A stretch of 64,000 bases of DNA, from assembly GCA_017307285.1 (NCBI GenBank), contig JAFKFI010000065.1:1-64000 (forward strand). Direction: 5' to 3'. Made by a program: the position numbers and the translations under genes. A model generated the notes under the pieces. The model did no database searches. It saw only the letters and a list, made by a program, of their open reading frames with translations, and had not been told where the DNA came from. This stretch comes from Alphaproteobacteria bacterium. Lineage in GTDB: Bacteria; Pseudomonadota; Alphaproteobacteria; Acetobacterales; Acetobacteraceae. Of this stretch, positions 15,230-24,189 are shown in pieces; position 1 is the stretch's first letter; the number at the start of each line of letters is the position of its first letter.

Positions 15230-18097
15230 TCAGGCCGCCAGCGCCGCCTCGATGCCGGCGACGTGCCCCTCGTCGGCCGGCGGGTCAACCAGGTCGAGCC
15301 CCAGCGAGGCCGCGATTGTCTCCGGCGCAGAGCCGAGGACGCCGGCATCGGCGGCGGGTTCCAGCCATTCGGCTTCGCGTGCGGCCCCCTCCGAACCGTG
15401 TAGCACCGCCTCGACGCTGCGCCAGATACTGCGCTCGCGCCACTCGGGGGCGCCCCTTCCGTTCCATGCGCTCTGGTAGATCAACCGTGCCCGGCTCTCC
15501 AGGCGAAGCGTGGGGATCAGCGCCTCAGCCGCGATGGGGTCGGTCAGGATGGCAGCATCGAGCTCGGATTTGTGCTTCGCGAGCCATGCGCGGACCCCGG
15601 CGGCGCCGGCGGATAAGACCTCGACGCCAAGTTGCTCGAGCGCCGCGCGATCAATCACCTCGTCCAGGGAGGCGAATTTCACCATCAGGCCGCCCGCGAG
15701 GAGCAGCCGCAGCAAATCGGCCGGAGCGGCGCGCTCCGAAAGCACCAGCACCATGCGGCGATTGCGTCCCCGCTCGCAGGCGCGTGTCACGTGGACATCC
15801 GGCGGATAGTGCTCGGTCGCCAGCTGATCCGACCATTTCGCCCGCAGCTTCGGCTGATTGACTTCGTTAAACCGCCTGATCCCCTGCGTCAGATCCGTTC
15901 CGTTCGTCACTCCCTCGAAATGCACGACGCGGGACCGCGGCTGGTAGAGCACCTTGAATCCCGCTTGGCGGATGCGAAAGCCGAGATCTGAATCCTCACA
16001 ATAGGCGGGCGCGAACCTCTCATCGAAGCCGCCGAGCCGAGCGAACAGCGCACTCCGGACCAGCAAGGCGGCGCCCGAGGCGTAGTCCACCTCACGGACA
16101 TAATTGTACGCTGGCTGCTCGGGGTCGTCGCCGCGGCCGTAGGTCAAGCCGGTCGCGTTGTCCCACACGATAGCGCCGGCTTCCTGCAGGCGGCCGTCCG
16201 GGAACAGCAGCTTGCACCCCACTGCCCCCGCATCGGCGCGCGCGCGCATGAGCCCGACCATCGGATCGAGCCAGCCCGGCAGCACTTGGGTATCGTTGTT
16301 GAGGAAAAACACGAACTCGCCGCGCGCCAGCCGCGCCGCCGCGTTGCAGCTCCGGAGGAAACCGAGATTCGCCTGGTTGACGACGAGCCGAATGCCACTC
16401 ACCCGCGACAGCCGCTCAGTCTCCGGGTCGGGTGAGGCGTCATCGACGACGATCACCTCGATCGGCGCTTCCGGCAGGTTTCGCGCCATCGACGCAAGGC
16501 AGCGCAACGTGTAGCCGACCTGGCCGAAGGCCGGAACGATCACCGAGACGACGATCCCGGCGCGCTGTTCGGGAAAAACGATTTCCTCCGGTTCGACGGT
16601 CTCGATGAGCGTCAGTGCCGCGCACGGCGGAGCCGCCGCTTCGGGTGCCAGGGGTTTCGGAACGCCGGGCTTCGGTTCGCTTTCCCCGAACACGCTGGTC
16701 CCGACAGGACCCATCATGGCCACGCTCGGCGGCGGCAGCTGCGCCAGCCTCGGCTCCAGCGCTGACACCGGCGCGACTAGCTGCCGCCGAAGCCCTCGTC
16801 TGACCTGTCCGGCGAGACACAGCGCAACACGGGCCAACCGGACCAGTCTCGGATAACGGGACCCCAGCGCCCGGAGCGGGGCGGTGAGCCGCCAGAGCGT
16901 GCTCGCGCGCAGCACGGCCAGTTCGGCTCGGGTGCGTTCCAGCTGCTCCGCCGCCACGGCCCGCTCACCCTCCCGCTGGCGTTCCCACTCGCGGTGTTCC
17001 GTCTCCCGCCGTTCGGCCCATTGGCGCGCCGCCGCTTCGCGCTGCTCCTCCCACTGCCGGCCGGACGCTTCCCGCTCGGCCTCGGCACGGGCGAGCGCAC
17101 TCCGCAGGGCCTCGATCGTCCGGTGCAGCCTGGCGACCTCTTCCTCCGCGGCCCCCTCCGGCCGCAAAACCGCGCTTTCCAGGAAGCGGGCGCGATGGAG
17201 CCGCCGCGGCGGAGCAAGCCGTCCGGTGTAGCTCGCCTCCAGCCGGCGGCGGATGCGCGGGAACAGCAAGTCGCCGCCCGGCCCCGCCGTCTCCTCCCAG
17301 ACCTTGACCCGATCGACCATGTCGTAGACCGCCCGCAGGAGCCCGACGGCCGCCGGGTAGTCGTCCCCGCCCTCGCCGCGCGTGCGGGTCGTCCAGAAAT
17401 CGATCCGCTGGTGCGCGTATGCCGCCAAATCCCGCTCGTCCTCGGACGGACGGGCGCGATCAGGCCGCGACGTATAGCGGTTGGTCTTGGCCACCCACTC
17501 GGCCGCGTCGTTATACGAGAGGTGATGGATGCAGACGCCGCGCTCCGCCGGAGCCTCGAAGGACCGCTCGCTATGGCGGACGATACCGGCGTGCACGGTA
17601 GGGATGAAGGAGACGCAGCCTCGACGGAACAGCCGCGGGTGGGTTTCCGGCCAGTAATAGGCCCGCTCGTCATGCCGCCCCAGGATGTAATGGCGCAGCG
17701 GGAGAAAATAGATGTCCGCGCGCGGCGCCCGCAGCTCGGCGTCGATAAACTCAATCGCCTCGAGGCTGAGACATTCATCATCGTCCAGGCACAGCACCCA
17801 AGGATGCGAGCACTGGGACAGGGCGAACTCGCGGGTCTCCTCGACTGTCGGAGACCAGGGAACCGAGATGACCCGATCGGCGAGGCCCGCCGCCACCGCC
17901 GCGCTGTCGTCGGTCGAGGATTTATCGACGACGATGACCTCGTCCGCGAAGCCCAGGGCCATAAGGCAGGTGCGCAACGTCGGCGCGCGGTTATAGGAGA
18001 CGACGAACACGCTGAGCTTCTGCCGGGGCGCGAGCTCCGATGGCGCCGGGCATTCCGCCGAATTCTCCGAAGACGGAGTACGCGCCTCGACCAACAT
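15230..18097 (-). CDS. Large protein with two GT2 glycosyltransferase domains and a coiled coil
   Basis: 955 residues. Domain 1 (about 28-260) is a GT2 fold: KLSVFVVSYNRAPTL, EVIVVDKSSTDDS, LCLDDDECLS, resembling WaaE/KdtX-type core transferases. Residues about 310-395 are a charged Glu/Arg-rich coiled coil (LHRTIEALRSALARAEAERE onward). Domain 2 (about 510-760) is a second GT2: VSVIVPAFGQVGYTLRCLAS, EVIVVDDASPDPET, FVFFLNNDTQVLPGW, and the acceptor-site CEDSDLGFRIRQAGFKV, typical of rhamnan/O-antigen transferases. The last ~190 residues are an extra domain I do not recognise. No membrane spans are seen. The two active sites may add two sugars in sequence, with the coiled coil acting as spacer or oligomeriser. 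The start is ATG 18097 with GAGGG upstream. Confidence 0.85.
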   Translation of the reverse strand: MLVEARTPSSENSAECPAPSELAPRQKLSVFVVSYNRAPTLRTCLMALGFADEVIVVDKSSTDDSAAVAAGLADRVISVPWSPTVEETREFALSQCSHPWVLCLDDDECLSLEAIEFIDAELRAPRADIYFLPLRHYILGRHDERAYYWPETHPRLFRRGCVSFIPTVHAGIVRHSERSFEAPAERGVCIHHLSYNDAAEWVAKTNRYTSRPDRARPSEDERDLAAYAHQRIDFWTTRTRGEGGDDYPAAVGLLRAVYDMVDRVKVWEETAGPGGDLLFPRIRRRLEASYTGRLAPPRRLHRARFLESAVLRPEGAAEEEVARLHRTIEALRSALARAEAEREASGRQWEEQREAAARQWAERRETEHREWERQREGERAVAAEQLERTRAELAVLRASTLWRLTAPLRALGSRYPRLVRLARVALCLAGQVRRGLRRQLVAPVSALEPRLAQLPPPSVAMMGPVGTSVFGESEPKPGVPKPLAPEAAAPPCAALTLIETVEPEEIVFPEQRAGIVVSVIVPAFGQVGYTLRCLASMARNLPEAPIEVIVVDDASPDPETERLSRVSGIRLVVNQANLGFLRSCNAAARLARGEFVFFLNNDTQVLPGWLDPMVGLMRARADAGAVGCKLLFPDGRLQEAGAIVWDNATGLTYGRGDDPEQPAYNYVREVDYASGAALLVRSALFARLGGFDERFAPAYCEDSDLGFRIRQAGFKVLYQPRSRVVHFEGVTNGTDLTQGIRRFNEVNQPKLRAKWSDQLATEHYPPDVHVTRACERGRNRRMVLVLSERAAPADLLRLLLAGGLMVKFASLDEVIDRAALEQLGVEVLSAGAAGVRAWLAKHKSELDAAILTDPIAAEALIPTLRLESRARLIYQSAWNGRGAPEWRERSIWRSVEAVLHGSEGAAREAEWLEPAADAGVLGSAPETIAASLGLDLVDPPADEGHVAGIEAALAA

Positions 18098-18291
18098 CGT
18101 CTACCCTCGTTCTCAGCTTGCGATGGCGGCTTCGCTGCGGCATTCATCCTAAGGTTGAGTGCGGCCGTACTTCAATCCAAAGTTGCGAATCGGGTCGGAT
18201 TTTTCACATTTTCTGGCAGACTGCCCGAACCTCCGCGAATTGACACGACCGGCGCCGGGCTCCCACTCTCCCTGGCCACGGGAGGGACGGC

Positions 18292-19179
18292 ATGACAGGG
18301 CAAACCGGTGCGCTGCGGGCGTTGCTCGCATCCAGGACATTTCTGCACATGCCCTCGGTCTACGATCCGATCGGCGCGCGCCTGGTGCAACAGACCGGCT
18401 TCGAGGCGGCCTATGTCGGCGGCTATGTCAGCGGCGGCTCAAGTGCCATCAGCGAGCCGCTGCTGACCATGACCGAGCAGGTGGCGATCGCCGCCAACGT
18501 GGCCTCCAGCGTGACCATCCCGGTGATCGCCGACGCGGGAGCCGGCTTCGGCGAGCCGCTGCACACCATGCGGACGGTGCGCGAGTTCGCCCGCGCCGGG
18601 ATCGCCGGCATCCACATCGAGGACCAGCTGTTCCCGAAGCGCGCTCATTATCACAAATACCAGGTGCACGCGGTCCCCACCGAGGAGTTCGTCGCCAAGA
18701 TCCGCTACGCCTGCCGCGAGCGCGACCGCGTCGACCGCGACTTCCTCATCATCGCCCGCACCGACACCTGCCGCGAACTCGGCCTCGACGAAGCCGCCGA
18801 CCGGATCAACCGTGCCGCCGACGCTGGCGCGGAAATGGGATTGCTGTTCCCGCGCAGCCCCGCCGAGGCCGAGCAGGCGCCGCGCGCGTGCCGCGTGCCG
18901 CTGGTCTACGTGATGAGCCGCGGCAACCGCGACGGCCGCCCCATCTTCACCCGCCAGGAACTGGAGCAGATGGGCTACGCCGCCTGCATCGACGCCCAGG
19001 TGGTGCTCGGCGCGGCGTTCATCGCCATGCAGCGGACATTGCGCGAGCTACGCGACACCGGCGCGGTCGCCAGCATCACCGGGGAAGAATTCGTCCGCGC
19101 GCGGCAAGCCATCGAGGACATCATCGGGCTCGACGAGCACTACGCCATCGAGGAGGAGACGGTCGAGCATCGGCCGTGA
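18292..19179 (+). CDS. Isocitrate lyase/PEP mutase family protein (carboxyvinyl-phosphonate/oxaloacetate-type)
   Basis: 295-residue TIM barrel. FLHMPSVYDPIGARLVQQTG and GGYVSGGSSAISEPLLT match the substrate-binding N-terminus of the superfamily; VIADAGAGFGEPLHTMRTV carries the metal-binding aspartate, and GIHIEDQLFPKRAHYH the IEDQ motif with the family KR-H pattern in place of KKCGH; FLIIARTDT follows. Loss of the catalytic cysteine argues against isocitrate lyase and for a hydrolase/decarboxylase/mutase-type member. Its stop overlaps the GTG of DUF4387 (GTGA). With DUF4387 and AtuA it forms a three-gene coupled operon likely to act on a branched or hydroxylated carboxylate. Confidence 0.82.
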   Translation: MTGQTGALRALLASRTFLHMPSVYDPIGARLVQQTGFEAAYVGGYVSGGSSAISEPLLTMTEQVAIAANVASSVTIPVIADAGAGFGEPLHTMRTVREFARAGIAGIHIEDQLFPKRAHYHKYQVHAVPTEEFVAKIRYACRERDRVDRDFLIIARTDTCRELGLDEAADRINRAADAGAEMGLLFPRSPAEAEQAPRACRVPLVYVMSRGNRDGRPIFTRQELEQMGYAACIDAQVVLGAAFIAMQRTLRELRDTGAVASITGEEFVRARQAIEDIIGLDEHYAIEEETVEHRP

Positions 19180-19487
19180 TCGACATGCGCCTGCAAGACA
19201 TCGCCCAGGTCATCCGCAGCAAGAACGCCGGCCCGCGCAAGCTGACGCTCGACGTGATGTTCGCCGATGACGCCGACTATCGCCGCGTCGCCAGCTCCGG
19301 CGCGCTCAACGCCAGCCGCATCGCCACGTTGTACGGCCTGGAGGCGCAGGATGTGGCGGTGATCGAGTATCCGCTCGGCCGCGCCATCAAGATCACCATG
19401 CCGCGCCGCCTGACCTCGGGCGATCCGGGCGACCGCGACGTATATGGCGCGCAGCAGCACACCCCCCTGTTGGGGATCGAGCTGTGA
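19176..19487 (+). CDS. DUF4387 family protein
   Basis: 103 residues from the GTG at 19176, which overlaps the preceding stop; the longer open frame upstream is the shadow of the previous gene. The pattern LQDIAQVIRSKNAGPRKLTLD, then MFADDADYRRVASSG and AVIEYPLGRAIKITMPRRL, is typical of DUF4387, a small domain that is found next to, or fused to, AtuA (DUF1446) proteins. It probably works as a subunit of the AtuA protein encoded next, with which it overlaps by four bases. The biochemical function is unknown. Confidence 0.85.
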   Translation: MIDMRLQDIAQVIRSKNAGPRKLTLDVMFADDADYRRVASSGALNASRIATLYGLEAQDVAVIEYPLGRAIKITMPRRLTSGDPGDRDVYGAQQHTPLLGIEL

Positions 19488-20884
19488 GCGCCGTCGCCCG
19501 CGTTCGCGCCCAATTCGAGGGCGCCGGCCGGCGGCGGAGCATCCGCCTGCTCGGAGCCTCGGGCCAGCTTGGCTACGGCATTCCCACGCCCGCCTTCGAG
19601 GCCGGGCTAGCGCGCGAGCCGGACCTGATCGGCTGCGACATGGGCTCGACCGATATCGGCCCGAGCTATCTCGGGCGCGGCGAGATGGCGACCGCGCCGG
19701 ACGCGACACGGCGCGATCTGCGGAAGGTGCTGCTCGGGGCGCGGCGGAAAAACATTCCGCTGGTCATCGGCTCGGCTGGATCAGCCGGCGCCGCCCCGCA
19801 TCTTGACGCAACGCTCGCCATCGTGCGCGAGATCGCGCGCGCCGAGGGGCTGCATTTCCGCTTGGGCGTGCTGCGCGCCGATATCCCGAAGCCGGTGCTG
19901 CACGCGGCCTTGCGCGCGGGCGAGGTGCGCTCGTTCGACGCGTCCCCGCCGCTGACGGAGGAGGACATCGACGCGGCGAGCAACATCGTCGCGCAGATGG
20001 GCACCAGCGCGATGCAACGGGCACTCGCCGCCGACGTGGACGTGGTGATCGCCGGCCGCGCCTGCGACACGGCGATTTTTGCCTCGCTGCCTGGGATGAT
20101 CGGCTTCCCGATGGGCCTGGCCGTGCACATGGCGAAGATCATCGAGTGCGCCTCGCTGTGCTGCGTGCCAGGCGGGCGAGATTCGATCCTCGCGACACTG
20201 GACGAGGACGGCTTCGAGCTCGAAAGCATGGCGCCGCAGCGCCGCGCGACACCGGTTTCGGTCGCCGCGCACAGCCTCTACGAGCAGGGCGACCCGTACA
20301 CCGTATCCGAACCCGAGGGTCGGCTCGACCTGCGTGAGGCACGATACGAGGCGATCGACGACCGCCGCACCCGCGTCACCGGCGCGCGCTGGCAGGAAGC
20401 CAGCGAGAATTGGGTGAAGCTGGAGGGCGCGCGGCTGGTGGGCGAACGCGCGGTGCTGCTGGCCGGGGCGGCCGACCCACGCTTCATCGCCCGCGCCGAG
20501 ACCATCCTCGCCGAGGTCGCCGAGGTGGTGCGGGAGCTGGTGTGCGAGAACACGCCGCAGGATTACTCGCTGTTCTGGCGCGTCTACGGTGCGAACGGCG
20601 TGCGCGCGTCGGTGCCTCCGGGCGAAGCGCCGCCGAACGAGGTTTTTATCCTCGGCGAGTGCATCGCGCCGACCCGCGCCCGCGCCGCCGAGGTGGTACG
20701 CACGATGAAGCAGTACCTGCTGCATCACGGCTATCCCGGCCGGCAATCGACGGCCGGCAATCTCGCCTTTCCGTTCACGCCACCCGAGGTGTCAATCGGC
20801 CCGGCGTATCGCTTCAACATCTACCACCTGATGCGCGCGCACGATCTCGATGCGCTGTTCCCGCTCGAAGTGGAGATGCTGTGA
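19484..20884 (+). CDS. AtuA family protein (DUF1446, acyclic terpene utilization type)
   Basis: 466 residues. N-terminal motifs IRLLGASGQLGYG, GCDMGSTDIGPSYLG and VIGSAGSAGAAPHLD are the DUF1446 nucleotide/phosphate-binding-like glycines; DVVIAGRACDTAIFASLPGM and CVPGGRDSILATL follow. AtuA is encoded in acyclic terpene (citronellol/geraniol) degradation clusters of Pseudomonas, but its reaction is not settled. Here there are no other atu genes (no geranyl-CoA carboxylase), only DUF4387 and a PEP-mutase-family protein, so a terpene role should not be assumed. The start is GTG 19484, four-base overlap with DUF4387. Convergent with the HxlR regulator, 9 nt away. Confidence 0.85.
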   Translation: MSAVARVRAQFEGAGRRRSIRLLGASGQLGYGIPTPAFEAGLAREPDLIGCDMGSTDIGPSYLGRGEMATAPDATRRDLRKVLLGARRKNIPLVIGSAGSAGAAPHLDATLAIVREIARAEGLHFRLGVLRADIPKPVLHAALRAGEVRSFDASPPLTEEDIDAASNIVAQMGTSAMQRALAADVDVVIAGRACDTAIFASLPGMIGFPMGLAVHMAKIIECASLCCVPGGRDSILATLDEDGFELESMAPQRRATPVSVAAHSLYEQGDPYTVSEPEGRLDLREARYEAIDDRRTRVTGARWQEASENWVKLEGARLVGERAVLLAGAADPRFIARAETILAEVAEVVRELVCENTPQDYSLFWRVYGANGVRASVPPGEAPPNEVFILGECIAPTRARAAEVVRTMKQYLLHHGYPGRQSTAGNLAFPFTPPEVSIGPAYRFNIYHLMRAHDLDALFPLEVEML

Positions 20885-20893
20885 TCCTCGGGG

Positions 20894-21601
20894 CTAGGCC
20901 GCGAAGGCGTATTGGAACGTTTTGACGCATCGGGTGGGCCGTAGGTCGAGCATCCGCGCGAAGACCGCGCGGGCCGGCGCGGCGCCTTCAAAGCGGACGG
21001 CACCGGACGCCGTCGCTTCGGTGAGACCCAGCCCGCCCATCCAAAGCTTCGCCAGCGCGTCGATCGCGGCATTCACCACCAGATCGACGTCGAAGCCCGG
21101 ATTGTCGAGGCAGTGCTCCAGTTCGCCACGGTCCCAAACCAGCCACCAGGTCGTCAGGCTGCGCTTGCTTGGCGGCAGATTGCGGAACTCGAAGCGGATG
21201 ATGAAACGTCGGTCCGGCAAGGCCGAGCGGTCGCCGTGCCGACGCATCGCCCAGAACATCTGCGCCGGGTCGCAATCCTCCGGTCCGATGCGCCCCTGCG
21301 CGTAACGGACACCCCAGTCGCCCAACGCCTCCAGCACCGGCTGCACCGCCGCGCCGGACTCGGTGAGCTTGTACTCGTGGCCGCGCCCCTTTTGCTTCTC
21401 CGTCGCGACGATCAGCCCGGCATCTCCAAGCTCCTTGAGCCGTTGCGCGAGCAAGGCCCGGGACATCAGCGGCACGCCCCGTTGCACGTCGGAGAACCGG
21501 CGGCTGCCCGCGAGCAGCTCACGGAGCACGAGCGGCGTCCATCGGGTACCGATTACGTCCAGCGCCTTGGCCACCGGGCAGAACTGTCCATAGGTCTCCA
21601 T
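20894..21601 (-). CDS. HxlR-family transcriptional regulator with C-terminal SCP2-like domain
   Basis: 235 residues. Residues 1-100 are the HxlR winged helix: QFCPVAKALDVIGTRWTPLV, LLAGSRRFSDVQRGVPLMSR, LLAQRLKELGDAGLIV and GHEYKLTESGAAVQPVL. The Cys at residue 8 is the position used for redox sensing in some HxlR proteins. Residues about 130-230 (RFIIRFEFRNLPPSKRSLTTWW) look like the sterol-carrier-like ligand domain found in actinobacterial/alphaproteobacterial HxlR members, so a small lipid or aromatic ligand is possible. It is divergent from an acyl-CoA dehydrogenase; two palindromes in the shared promoter are likely operators. Confidence 0.85.
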   Translation of the reverse strand: METYGQFCPVAKALDVIGTRWTPLVLRELLAGSRRFSDVQRGVPLMSRALLAQRLKELGDAGLIVATEKQKGRGHEYKLTESGAAVQPVLEALGDWGVRYAQGRIGPEDCDPAQMFWAMRRHGDRSALPDRRFIIRFEFRNLPPSKRSLTTWWLVWDRGELEHCLDNPGFDVDLVVNAAIDALAKLWMGGLGLTEATASGAVRFEGAAPARAVFARMLDLRPTRCVKTFQYAFAA

Positions 21602-21661
21602 CTCTCCCTCCGCCTGCCATCGAGGCCCGCCGCCACGATAGCTCCGTCGCGGCGGGCGGAT

Positions 21662-21684
21662 ACAAGTTCATATTCCGAACTTGT
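21662..21684. promoter_or_regulatory. Perfect palindrome, likely HxlR operator
   Basis: ACAAGTTC (21662-21669), 7-nt spacer ATATTCC, GAACTTGT (21677-21684): arms match perfectly. It lies in the 166-nt divergent space between the HxlR gene and the acyl-CoA dehydrogenase, about 60 nt and 84 nt from the two starts. A dimeric winged-helix regulator binding here would control both directions. Seen: the symmetry and location. Inferred: the identity of the binder. Confidence 0.65.
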
Positions 21685-21698
21685 GACGGCACCGTCAC
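21683..21698. promoter_or_regulatory. Second perfect palindrome abutting the first
   Basis: GTGACGG-CA-CCGTCAC, a 16-bp inverted repeat sharing two bases with the end of the preceding palindrome. Two adjoining operators of different sequence suggest either two regulators or a cooperative site. Too GC-balanced and short to be a good terminator, and no gene ends here. Confidence 0.55.
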
Positions 21699-21767
21699 CT
21701 TGCCACCGTGCCGCCGCCGCGAACCGGCAACAACGCCGGCGGCAGCCCACTCAAAAGGAGTGCAATC

Positions 21768-22937
21768 ATGCAGACGCACGAGCACGTCCTATCGGATGAA
21801 ACGTTGAGCCGCTTCGCCGGGCGTTGCAACGGCTACGATCGGGACAATCGGTTCTTCGACGAGGATTTCGCGGATCTCCGGGCCGCGGGCTATCTCGCCC
21901 TCACCGTGCCCGAGGCGTTTGGCGGGAGAGGTCTCGACCTTGCCCAACTCTGCCGAGAACAACGCCGCCTTGCCTATTACGCGCCTGCCACCGCGCTCGG
22001 GACACACATGCATCTCTTTTGGCTCGGTGTGGCAGCGGATCTCTGGCGCCGAGGCGACAAGTCGCTGGAATGGATGCTGCGCGAGGCCGCCGCCGGCGAG
22101 GTGTTCGCGTCAGGACACGCCGAGCGCGGCAATGATCTTCCCGTTCTGCTGTCGACCAGCAAGGCCGATCGGGTATCTGGCGGCTTCAGGTTCTCGGGTC
22201 ACAAGATGTTCGGCAGTCTTGCGCCCGTGTGGACCCGCTATGGGATACACGCCCTGTGGGCCGATGCCGAGGGCGGGCCAAAGATCGTCCACGGATTCCT
22301 GCCGCGCGATGCCGAAGGTTATCGGATCGTGGAGACGTGGGACACATTGGGAATGCGCGCAACGCGCAGCGACGACGTGCGGCTTGAGGGCGCATTCATC
22401 CCCGACAAGTACATCGCGCGAATTGTCCCGGCGGGCGCCGTGGACGACTTCCTGCTCGCAATGTACGCCTGGGGGGACATCGGATGGGCGAATATCTACT
22501 GCGGGATGGCCAAGCGCGCGATCGATCTGGCCGTCAGTGGCGCGCGGAGCAAGACGTCGCTCGCTGTGAGCCGGTCGATGGCGTACCATCCCGAAATCCA
22601 GCACGCCGTGGCGCAAATGGCGCTGACCTACGACCCAATCATTCCGCATCTTGAGCAGGTCGCGAAGGACTGGTCGGCAGGCGTCGATCACGGCGCGGCG
22701 TGGCCCGCGAGGATCGTCTCGGCGAAGCATCACGCAGTCGAAGCCTGCTGGCGCATCGCCGATCTCGCGATGGAAGTTTCCGGCGGGGCGGGCATGTTCA
22801 GGAACAACGAGCTGGAAAGGCTGTTCCGCGATGCACGATGCGGACGCTTCCACCCGGCCAACGCCGCGCTGGTGCATGAGATCGTCGGCAAGACGACACT
22901 GGGCGTCGGCCTCGACGAGCAGCCGCGCTGGGGGTAG
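21768..22937 (+). CDS. Acyl-CoA dehydrogenase family protein
   Basis: 389-residue flavoprotein. The N-terminal helical domain ends ALTVPEAFGGRGLDLAQLCR; the middle beta domain has FASGHAERGNDLPVLLSTSKADRV and KMFGSLAPVWTRYGIHAL; the C-terminal part has KHHAVEACWRIADLAMEVSGGAGMF and ends DARCGRFHPANAALVHE. The catalytic Glu of canonical dehydrogenases is not obvious, and the family resembles DszC/group D-type acyl-CoA dehydrogenase-like flavoproteins, so a monooxygenase role cannot be excluded. The start is ATG 21768 with AAAAGGAG upstream. It is divergent from, and probably controlled by, the HxlR regulator. The serine hydrolase starts 65 nt after its end. Confidence 0.82.
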   Translation: MQTHEHVLSDETLSRFAGRCNGYDRDNRFFDEDFADLRAAGYLALTVPEAFGGRGLDLAQLCREQRRLAYYAPATALGTHMHLFWLGVAADLWRRGDKSLEWMLREAAAGEVFASGHAERGNDLPVLLSTSKADRVSGGFRFSGHKMFGSLAPVWTRYGIHALWADAEGGPKIVHGFLPRDAEGYRIVETWDTLGMRATRSDDVRLEGAFIPDKYIARIVPAGAVDDFLLAMYAWGDIGWANIYCGMAKRAIDLAVSGARSKTSLAVSRSMAYHPEIQHAVAQMALTYDPIIPHLEQVAKDWSAGVDHGAAWPARIVSAKHHAVEACWRIADLAMEVSGGAGMFRNNELERLFRDARCGRFHPANAALVHEIVGKTTLGVGLDEQPRWG

Positions 22938-23002
22938 TCGCGGCACTCCACCCGGCGGCGGACCTGATGCTAGGATCGCCGCAGAAGCGGGGAGCAGCAA
23001 CC

Positions 23003-24172
23003 ATGATCCAGTCCAGCGGCATCGACGCCGTATTGCGAGCAGCGACCGAGGCCGGCCGTATCCCCGGCGTCGTGGCGGTTGCAGCCAACGAAAGCGGCGT
23101 CCTCTACGAGGGCGCGTTCGGCAAGCGGATGCAGGGCGGCGCGCAGCCGATGACCCTGGATACGGTGTTTTCGATCGCATCGATGACCAAGGCGATCACC
23201 GGCGCGGCCGCGATGCAGCTTGTCGAACAAGGCAAGCTCACGCTCGACGAACCGCTCGGCCGTTTCGCGCGCCAGCTTGCCGAGCCGCAGGTACTGGAAG
23301 GATTCGACGCCTCCGGCGCCCCTCGCCTGCGCCCCGCGCGCGGCCCGATCACCTTGCGCCAGCTGATGACCCACACGGCCGGCTTCTCATACGACGTGTG
23401 GAACGCCGACCTGCACCGCTATGCCGAGGTGACGGGCAAGCCGGGAGCGCGGACCGGTCTACTCGCCGGGTTGGACGCGCCGCTGGCGTTCGATCCCGGC
23501 GAACGCTGGGAATACGGCATCAACATCGACTGGATCGGCCGCGTGGTCGAAGCGATCAGCGGCGAGAACCTCGAAGCGTACTTCCGCGCGCATCTCTTTG
23601 ATCTGCTCGGAATGCGCGACACTGGCTTCGTGCCGACTGACGCGCAGGCGGCACGCGGCGCGGGAATGCACGTGCGCGATCCCGACGGCTCGCTCACGGC
23701 GATGCCGTATCAGAAACCGAGCTTCCCTGAATTCTACCCCGGCGGCGGCGGATTGTTCTCGACCGGACACGACTATCTGCGCTTCCTACGCGCGCTGCTG
23801 AACGGCGGCAGCCTCGACGGCACGCGCGTGCTCAAGCCGGAGACGGTCGCGCTGATGGGCCAGAACCACATGGGCGCGCTTAACGTGCTGCCGATGCGCA
23901 CCGCCGAGCCCGCGGCATCGAACGACGTCGAACTGTTCCCCGGCATGGCGAAGAAATGGGGTCTGAGCTTCCTCATCAACACCAAGGACGCGCCCACCGG
24001 GCGCAGCGCCGGCAGCTTGTGCTGGGCGGGTTTGCGCAACACCTATTACTGGCTGGACCCCAAGAAGCAGGTTGCCGGCGTGCTGCTGACCCAGATCCTG
24101 CCGTTCGGCGATCCCGCGGTACTCGGCCTGTTGGACGCTTTCGAGGGTGAGGTCTACAAGGCGCTCGCTTGA
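23003..24172 (+). CDS. Serine hydrolase (class C beta-lactamase/EstB-like esterase)
   Basis: 389 residues. The catalytic SxxK tetrad is in VFSIASMTKAITGAA (Ser-Met-Thr-Lys) and the second Tyr/Ser-x-Asn element is in RWEYGINIDWIG. The C-terminal region PTGRSAGSLCWAGLRNTYYW occupies the place of the KTG motif as in EstB-type esterases. No signal peptide is visible, so it is cytoplasmic and an esterase or amidase rather than a secreted penicillin-binding protein. The start is ATG 23003; the frame is open further upstream but with no ribosome site. It ends 17 nt before the sulfhydrylase fusion and may be co-transcribed with it. Confidence 0.85.
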   Translation: MIQSSGIDAVLRAATEAGRIPGVVAVAANESGVLYEGAFGKRMQGGAQPMTLDTVFSIASMTKAITGAAAMQLVEQGKLTLDEPLGRFARQLAEPQVLEGFDASGAPRLRPARGPITLRQLMTHTAGFSYDVWNADLHRYAEVTGKPGARTGLLAGLDAPLAFDPGERWEYGINIDWIGRVVEAISGENLEAYFRAHLFDLLGMRDTGFVPTDAQAARGAGMHVRDPDGSLTAMPYQKPSFPEFYPGGGGLFSTGHDYLRFLRALLNGGSLDGTRVLKPETVALMGQNHMGALNVLPMRTAEPAASNDVELFPGMAKKWGLSFLINTKDAPTGRSAGSLCWAGLRNTYYWLDPKKQVAGVLLTQILPFGDPAVLGLLDAFEGEVYKALA

Positions 24173-24189
24173 GCAAGGAGCGTCGATAC

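Noticed and set aside
24173-24189. SAM or other riboswitch before the homocysteine-forming fusion gene
   Set aside because: Only 17 nt lie between the serine-hydrolase stop and the ATG, too short for a riboswitch.
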